The notes beneath the pieces were generated by a model, which was not told the origin of the DNA, searched no databases, and was given only the letters and a program-made list of their open reading frames with translations. Of a stretch of DNA of 36,089 nt, positions 31,513-36,089 are shown in pieces; the stretch's first letter is position 1, and every line of letters begins with the position of its first letter. Position numbers and translations under genes: made by a program. The stretch comes from JBCBEX01 sp038528235 (GTDB lineage: Bacteria; Bacteroidota; Rhodothermia; Rhodothermales; Rubricoccaceae): the NCBI GenBank assembly GCA_038528235.1, contig JBCBEX010000039.1:1-36089 (forward strand). Direction: 5' to 3'.

Positions 31513-32880
31513 GTGCCTCCTTCCTCGCTCGTGAACGCGCCCTCCGCCTTGCCCACCCCTCGCTCGGGCACGCTCTCGGACGCCGCCTCTGGTTCGAGCC
31601 CAGGCGTGCTGCCACGGCCGCGCGTGCTGCTGCTCGCCTACGCGTGCAGCCCCTACCACGGCTCGGAACCGAAGGTCGGCTGGAACCGCGCCGTTGAGGC
31701 CGCGCACTACTGCGACGTGTGGGTGATCACCGAGCAGCGCGAGTTCGAGGACGACATCCGGCGCTTCGAAGCCGAGCACGGTCCGCTGCCGGGCGTCCAC
31801 TGGCACTTCGAGCCGCTCACCGACCGCGAGTGGGCCAACAAGACGCGGCCGTTCATCAACAGCAGCGCCTTCCGGGCGTGGAACCGCCGCGCGGCCGACA
31901 AGGCCCGCGCGCTGCACGCCGAGGTCGGCTTCGACCTCATCCACCACGTCAACATGGTCGGCTTCCGCGAACCCGGCTATGGCTGGGAGTTCGACGACGT
32001 GCCCTTCGTCTGGGGCCCCATCGGCGGGACGCAGAACTTCCCCTGGCGGTTTCTGCACACCATCACGCCGCGCGCTGCCGCCGCAGAGATGGTGCGCAAC
32101 GTCGCCAACCGGCTCCAGCTCTGGCTCAGCCCGCGCGTCCGCAAAGCCGCGAACCGCGCCGACGTGGTCCTGGCGGCCAACTCGACCAACCAGCGGCACC
32201 TCGCCCAGCTGACCCGCACGACGCCGCAACTGCTGCTGGAAACCGGCGTCCGGGCCGTAGGCACCCCGAAGCGCTGGGCCGACCGCCGGCCTGGACCCGT
32301 CCGCGTCCTGTGGGTAGGCCTTTGCGTCCGGCGCAAGGGCACCACCCTCATGCGGCGCGCCTTCGAGCACCTCCTCGACGGCCCCGGTGCCTACGAGCTC
32401 ACCGTCATCGGCCACGGCCCCGACGCGGACAGCTTCGACGGCCTCCCCCACTGCGACGTGAAGGGCTTCCTCCCCTATGCCGAGGCCCTCGAATCCTACG
32501 CCGACGCGGACCTCTTCGTCTTCTCCAGCCTGCGTGACACCTCGGGCAACGTCGTCCTCGAAGCGTTCGCCAACGGCCTGCCCGTCGTGGCACTCGACCA
32601 CCAGGGCGCTCGCGACATGGTCACGGCCGACTGCGGTGCGAAGGTGCCGGTGTCGTGGCCTGGGCGGACCGCCCGCGGCATCGCGGAAGCCGTCCGCAGC
32701 ATCACCGCCACAGCCGAGGGCTACGACCGCCTCAGCGCCGGGGCTATCGAGCGCGCGAAGGACTACGCCTGGACACGCAACGGCGAGGTCATGAACGGGA
32801 TCTACACCGAGTTGACCGGCAAGCAGGGCACGTTCCGGCGGGTGCTCCCCGATGCGCTTCGGACGAGCGTCGGTCGCTAA
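31513..32880 (+). CDS. GT4-type glycosyltransferase
   Basis: A 455-residue retaining glycosyltransferase with a GT-B fold. The first domain begins RVLLLAYACSPYHGSEPKVG after a Pro/Ser-rich lead; the middle has WGPIGGTQNFPWRF; the donor domain has VLWVGLCVRRKG and the motif LRDTSGNVVLEAFANGLPVV, where Asp takes the place of the first Glu of the usual E-x7-E. It probably adds a sugar to a surface polysaccharide; substrate is unknown. The start is uncertain because there is no ATG: GTG at 31513 is the first, and a later GTG directly before the core is possible. The deacetylase gene follows after 15 bp. Confidence 0.88.
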   Translation: MPPSSLVNAPSALPTPRSGTLSDAASGSSPGVLPRPRVLLLAYACSPYHGSEPKVGWNRAVEAAHYCDVWVITEQREFEDDIRRFEAEHGPLPGVHWHFEPLTDREWANKTRPFINSSAFRAWNRRAADKARALHAEVGFDLIHHVNMVGFREPGYGWEFDDVPFVWGPIGGTQNFPWRFLHTITPRAAAAEMVRNVANRLQLWLSPRVRKAANRADVVLAANSTNQRHLAQLTRTTPQLLLETGVRAVGTPKRWADRRPGPVRVLWVGLCVRRKGTTLMRRAFEHLLDGPGAYELTVIGHGPDADSFDGLPHCDVKGFLPYAEALESYADADLFVFSSLRDTSGNVVLEAFANGLPVVALDHQGARDMVTADCGAKVPVSWPGRTARGIAEAVRSITATAEGYDRLSAGAIERAKDYAWTRNGEVMNGIYTELTGKQGTFRRVLPDALRTSVGR

Positions 32881-32895
32881 CCGCTTGGGACGCCC

Positions 32896-33771
32896 ATGCT
32901 GAAGGACGCTGTCAAGCAAACCGCGGGGCTCATCGCCATGGGCTTGCGCGGCGCGCTGGGACGCCGCACGCGAGGCGCTGGGCTCCTGATCTACCACCGC
33001 GTCGCCGAGAACGTGGACGGCGTCCCGGACGACCGCACGCTCAACGTGCCGCCCGCTGTGTTCGAGCAGCACCTCGTCGGGCTGCGCGCGCGCGGTTACC
33101 GCTTCCTCGCCCTGCGCGATCTTCTCGCGGCGCATGCGAGCGGCAAGGCCCCGGACCGCGCCATCACGGACCGGACCGTCGTGGTCACGTTCGACGACAT
33201 CTACCAGAACGTGGTCGACGACGCCGTGCCGATCCTGCGCCGCCTCGGTATCCCAGCGACGATGTTCGTGAGCACGGCGTTCGTGGACAGCACGGAGCCG
33301 TTTCCGTTCGATGCGTGGGCCCACGATCACCGCGCGGCGCTGCCCGCGAGCGCCTACCGCCCCGTCACCCGCGCTGGGCTGGACGCGCTCGTCGCCGATC
33401 CCCTCTTCGAGGTCGGCGCGCACACGCACACCCATGCCGTGTTCATCGACCGCCCCGACGCCTTCGAGACCGACCTCGCGGAGAACCTGCGCTGGCTCGA
33501 CGCCTGCCTCGGCATCACCGCTCCGACGTTTGCGTTTCCGTACGGGCGGACTGCGTTTGGCTTCGCGGGCGGCGCGCTCACCGAGCGGGCGCGGACGCTC
33601 GGCGTGGCCTGTGCGCTCACGACCGACTGCACGCCCGTCACGCCCGACAGCGACCCGTACGCCTGGGGCCGCTTCAACGCCTACGCCTGGGACACGCCCG
33701 CCACGCTCGACGCGAAGCTCGCCGGGTGGTACGGCTGGGCCCCCCACCTGATGGAACGGCTGACGGGGTGA
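32896..33771 (+). CDS. Polysaccharide deacetylase (NodB-like)
   Basis: A 291-residue carbohydrate esterase family 4-type protein that would remove acetyl groups from amino sugars. Motifs are LLIYHRV near the start, TFDDIYQN (residues 98-105; metal Asp pair, with Ile where Gly is usual), GAHTHTHAVF (the His pair) and TFAFPYGRT. There is no clear signal peptide, though residues 9-21 are mildly hydrophobic. It is 15 bp after the glycosyltransferase gene and therefore probably in the same transcript, consistent with modifying the same glycan. Confidence 0.9.
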   Translation: MLKDAVKQTAGLIAMGLRGALGRRTRGAGLLIYHRVAENVDGVPDDRTLNVPPAVFEQHLVGLRARGYRFLALRDLLAAHASGKAPDRAITDRTVVVTFDDIYQNVVDDAVPILRRLGIPATMFVSTAFVDSTEPFPFDAWAHDHRAALPASAYRPVTRAGLDALVADPLFEVGAHTHTHAVFIDRPDAFETDLAENLRWLDACLGITAPTFAFPYGRTAFGFAGGALTERARTLGVACALTTDCTPVTPDSDPYAWGRFNAYAWDTPATLDAKLAGWYGWAPHLMERLTG

Positions 33772-33915
33772 GTGTGGCGGTGCCCTCGCGGGGCCGTGTT
33801 GCCGTGGGATGGTTTTGGCGTGAGGTTGTGACCGTGCGGTTGCGCTGGGACGCCGCGGCCTGATCTTTGCCCTCCACGCCCTCGTTTTCTGACCCTCGTA
33901 TTCTCCTGCGCCTCG

Positions 33916-35262
33916 GTGCTCTTCACATCCGCCCAGACTCCTGACACGCCCCACGACGAGGCTCTCTCGTTGTCGTGGCAGCAGCAGCTCCGCTGGCGGA
34001 TGTGGCGGTTCCTCGCGGGGCCACTCGGCAAGAGCGGCGTGTCGATGGCTGACCAGGCCCTCGTAAGCGCGGGGCGGCTGCTCGTGAGCATCGTCGTGGC
34101 GCGGGCGGCGGGGGCCGATGCGCTTGGGCTCTACGCGCTGGCGTTCACGATCCTGCTGCTCGCCGAGGCGCTCGCGGAGACGCTCGTGGCGCTGCCCTAC
34201 ACCGTCTACAGCCAACGGCTCGGCGCGAAGGCGCGGCGGTCGTACCTCGGGAGCGCGCTCGTGCAAGCGGGCGGCCTTGGCCTCGGTATGGCGGCGCTCG
34301 TGGCGGTCGGCGGGGCTGTGGCGTGGGTAGGCTTCGGCGAGGCTGGGCTGGGCGGCGTGCTCTTCGCGCTGGCGGGGATGCTGCCGCTGCGGCTGGTGAT
34401 GGACCTGGGGCGACGCGTCGCCTTCGCGCACCACCGCGTCCACACGGCGCTGGTGATGGACGTGCTGCTGATGGTAGTCCTCCTCGGCGGCCTCGGCGCG
34501 CTCGCGGCGACAGGCACCGTGACCGTGTGGGACGTCTATGCGCTCTACGGCGCGGCGTGTCTGCTCCCGCTCTGGCTCGCGTTCCGCCCGCTCCAGCAGG
34601 GCAACGGCGGCTTCCGCTGGCGCGTGTCTCCGGCCACGGCCCGCGACGACCTTCGCCGGAACTGGCGCTTCGGGCGCTGGGTCGCGGCCGGGCGTATCTC
34701 CGTCAACGGGCGCGAGTTTGGCGTCCCGTGGCTGCTCGCGGCGTTCGCAGGAACGGCGGCCGTCGGCTTCATGGACGCGGCGATGAAGGTCGTTGGGCTG
34801 ATTTTCCCGATGATCACGGCGCTCGCGAACGTACTCACGCCGAGCATCGCGGCGGCCTATGCCGAGGACGGCGTGGGCGCGGTGCGGCGGATGGTCGCGC
34901 GGACCGCGCTGCTGATGGGCCTCGCCACGGGCACGGTGGCACTCGGCCTCGCGTTCGGCAGCGAATGGGTGATCGCGCTCTTCTTCGGCGACGAGTTCGG
35001 CGGGCAGCACACCGCCGTCGTCGTCTACGCCGTGGCGACGGTCGTGGAGGCCATCGGCATGCCCGCCGACGCGGGGCTGTGGGCCATTGAGCGGCCCAAC
35101 GTGGGGTTCTACATCAACCTCGTGAGCATGGTGGCGGCCTTCGCGGTGGCGTGGGCGCTGATCCCCTCGCTCGGCGTGCTCGGCGCGATCTGGGGCATCG
35201 CCACCGGCAAGGGCGTGGCGACGGTAGGGCAGCTGGCGTGCTTCTGGTGGCTCAGCCGGTAA
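33916..35262 (+). CDS. Polysaccharide flippase (Wzx/MOP superfamily)
   Basis: A 448-residue membrane protein with about twelve to fourteen hydrophobic segments in the pattern of lipid-linked oligosaccharide flippases: an early amphipathic segment SMADQALVSAGRLLVSIVVARAAG with GLYALAFTILLL, an interior AVGFMDAAMKVVGLIFPMITALANVLTP, and a last pair of helices ending QLACFWWLSR. GTG at 33916 is the first start in the frame; residues before about 35 are hydrophilic. The 144 bp before it contain no gene. With the glycosyltransferase and deacetylase it forms a small glycan assembly and export group. Confidence 0.85.
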   Translation: MLFTSAQTPDTPHDEALSLSWQQQLRWRMWRFLAGPLGKSGVSMADQALVSAGRLLVSIVVARAAGADALGLYALAFTILLLAEALAETLVALPYTVYSQRLGAKARRSYLGSALVQAGGLGLGMAALVAVGGAVAWVGFGEAGLGGVLFALAGMLPLRLVMDLGRRVAFAHHRVHTALVMDVLLMVVLLGGLGALAATGTVTVWDVYALYGAACLLPLWLAFRPLQQGNGGFRWRVSPATARDDLRRNWRFGRWVAAGRISVNGREFGVPWLLAAFAGTAAVGFMDAAMKVVGLIFPMITALANVLTPSIAAAYAEDGVGAVRRMVARTALLMGLATGTVALGLAFGSEWVIALFFGDEFGGQHTAVVVYAVATVVEAIGMPADAGLWAIERPNVGFYINLVSMVAAFAVAWALIPSLGVLGAIWGIATGKGVATVGQLACFWWLSR

Positions 35263-35430
35263 ATCGGCGTTGGCCGTCGTCCAACAGCGCGCGGCCAAGC
35301 ACTAGAGATCGAACCAAACGCCCCGGAGGTCGGAACCTGACAGTACGCCGTCCGCTACAGGACTCGTCTCTTTCCATTGATTCGAAGCCTCCGCCTTATG
35401 CTCTTCCTCGTCGTGTACCATGCCCACGTG

Positions 35431-35461
35431 AGAGACGCTGCCACGGAAACGCAGCGTTTCT
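35431..35461 (+). promoter_or_regulatory. Hairpin just before the Asp-box gene start
   Basis: AGAGACGCTG (35431-35440) pairs with CAGCGTTTCT (35452-35461) with one G-U pair around an 11-base loop. It ends 10 bp before the ATG at 35472, where it could affect ribosome access. No T-run follows, so it is not a terminator. The rest of the 209-bp gap shows no feature. Confidence 0.45.
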
Positions 35462-35471
35462 CGATCGTGCG

Positions 35472-36089
35472 ATGAGGAGACTCACACACCGTGTGATTCG
35501 CGTGGCGCTGAGCGGGCTCGTCCTGCTCAGCGCCGTGTTCGTGTTCAGCACCGCAGCGCAGGCCCAGCCGCTCACCGTCCAGTGGGATTCCCTCGGCGGC
35601 GATCCCGTCCGCCCCTTATCGGACGGCGTCGCCGTCTCTCCAGACGTCTACGGCGACACCCTCTTTGCGACCTCCAGGGGGGACCTCTTCCGCCTACTCC
35701 CCGACGAGCCTACCTTCGGCCCCGAGATCTCCGAGACCAACAACCCAGGACCGGGCACTGGGATTGAAATCACCGAGGAGGGCTACATGCTCACCGAGGA
35801 TGGAGACGTGAGCTACTCGACCGACGGCGGTGTCCGCTGGGTCAACGCTGCGGGCCTCGAAGACATGGGCTTCGCTAATGACATCCACCAGACCCGCCAC
35901 CCTGCCAACAACGGCGTCGTGCTTGTCGCCGACAGCCGAGGCAGCGTCTGGGTCTCCGACGACGGCACCGCCTGGACCCGCCTCTTCGACTTCGGCTCCA
36001 CCGGCTTCCGCTCGGTCGAGATCGTCTACGACCTGCTCGGCGGCGAGGATATGACCGCGCCGTGGGCGGGGCGGCTTGTGGCAGGCTTC
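35472..36089 (+). CDS. Exported Asp-box/BNR-repeat protein, 3' end outside window
   Basis: An open frame of 206 codons runs from ATG 35472 to the window end without a stop. The product begins with a signal peptide (RVALSGLVLLSAVFVFSTAAQAQ) and then a beta-propeller-like sequence. Two Asp-box motifs are visible, YSTDGGVRWVNA and WVSDDGTAWTRLF, as in sialidase-like and VPS10-type propellers. It is likely periplasmic or secreted; in this lineage such proteins often end in a type IX sorting tail, which could be checked in the missing part. An enzymatic role is not implied. Confidence 0.8.
   Translation, partial: MRRLTHRVIRVALSGLVLLSAVFVFSTAAQAQPLTVQWDSLGGDPVRPLSDGVAVSPDVYGDTLFATSRGDLFRLLPDEPTFGPEISETNNPGPGTGIEITEEGYMLTEDGDVSYSTDGGVRWVNAAGLEDMGFANDIHQTRHPANNGVVLVADSRGSVWVSDDGTAWTRLFDFGSTGFRSVEIVYDLLGGEDMTAPWAGRLVAGF

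Noticed and set aside
30040..35298. A 1752-codon open frame on the reverse strand
   Set aside because: Only its last 408 codons (TerC) look like a protein; the rest is antisense to the glycosyltransferase, deacetylase and flippase genes and is a by-product of high GC content.
35377..35402. Sigma70-type promoter before the Asp-box gene
   Set aside because: TTGATT and TATGCT are only 14 bp apart, outside the workable spacer range.

Overview
The window is GC-rich, compact, mostly chromosomal housekeeping DNA from what is most likely a member of the Rhodothermia (Bacteroidota/Rhodothermota lineage, Salinibacter/Rubricoccus-like). The grounds are the strong GC bias at third codon positions, a C-terminal type IX secretion sorting tail on a secreted nuclease-like protein (18481-19701), a BshA bacillithiol glycosyltransferase, PorT-like outer-membrane barrels and a DUF2959 lipoprotein. 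This placement is inferred from protein character, not from a marker phylogeny.

Layout: 1-5156 is a forward block with efp, accB-accC (biotin carrier and biotin carboxylase of acetyl-CoA carboxylase), gcvH and guaA. 5157-5310 is an unusual regulatory gap with three 13-bp palindromes and two competing hairpins, one a terminator, ahead of a NYN-domain RNase gene and recG. 8198-13784 holds envelope and lipid-related genes: a barrel-like exported protein, a DUF2959 lipoprotein divergent from a bacterial acyl-CoA-binding protein, a PhnP-like metallo-hydrolase, a small frameshifted gene, a membrane-anchored hypothetical and a lipoprotein. 13791-18342 is a reverse block with rsmI, an M1-type metallopeptidase and a concentrative nucleoside transporter. 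18481-24378 is forward: a secreted endonuclease/exonuclease/phosphatase protein, a ferric-iron ABC substrate-binding protein and two-domain permease with no adjacent ATPase, and nhaA behind a 400-bp pairing-rich leader. 24379-25488 is a repeat-rich accessory stretch with a long hairpin, a REP doublet with one arm interrupted, a decayed copy of the bshA 3' end and a small lipoprotein gene. Then come bshA (reverse), two outer-membrane barrels, a baeRF-type eRF1-like protein and a TerC-family protein (both reverse), and finally a forward glycan cassette (GT4 glycosyltransferase, NodB deacetylase, flippase) and the start of an exported Asp-box/BNR protein that runs off the window.

How the genes relate: accB/accC and the acyl-CoA-binding protein belong to fatty-acid supply. 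The glycosyltransferase, deacetylase and flippase form a plausible surface-polysaccharide export group. The substrate-binding lipoprotein and permease form the membrane half of an iron importer. No complete defence island, CRISPR array, insertion sequence, rRNA or tRNA gene is seen.

The most interesting non-coding signals are the palindrome array and attenuator-like hairpins before the NYN gene; a shared long-hairpin leader found in the same position and orientation ahead of two unrelated genes (nucleoside transporter and outer-membrane barrel), with a third diverged copy; REP doublets with compensatory changes and a loop insertion; and a decayed duplicate of the bshA 3' end. All are pattern-level observations and none has been tested.
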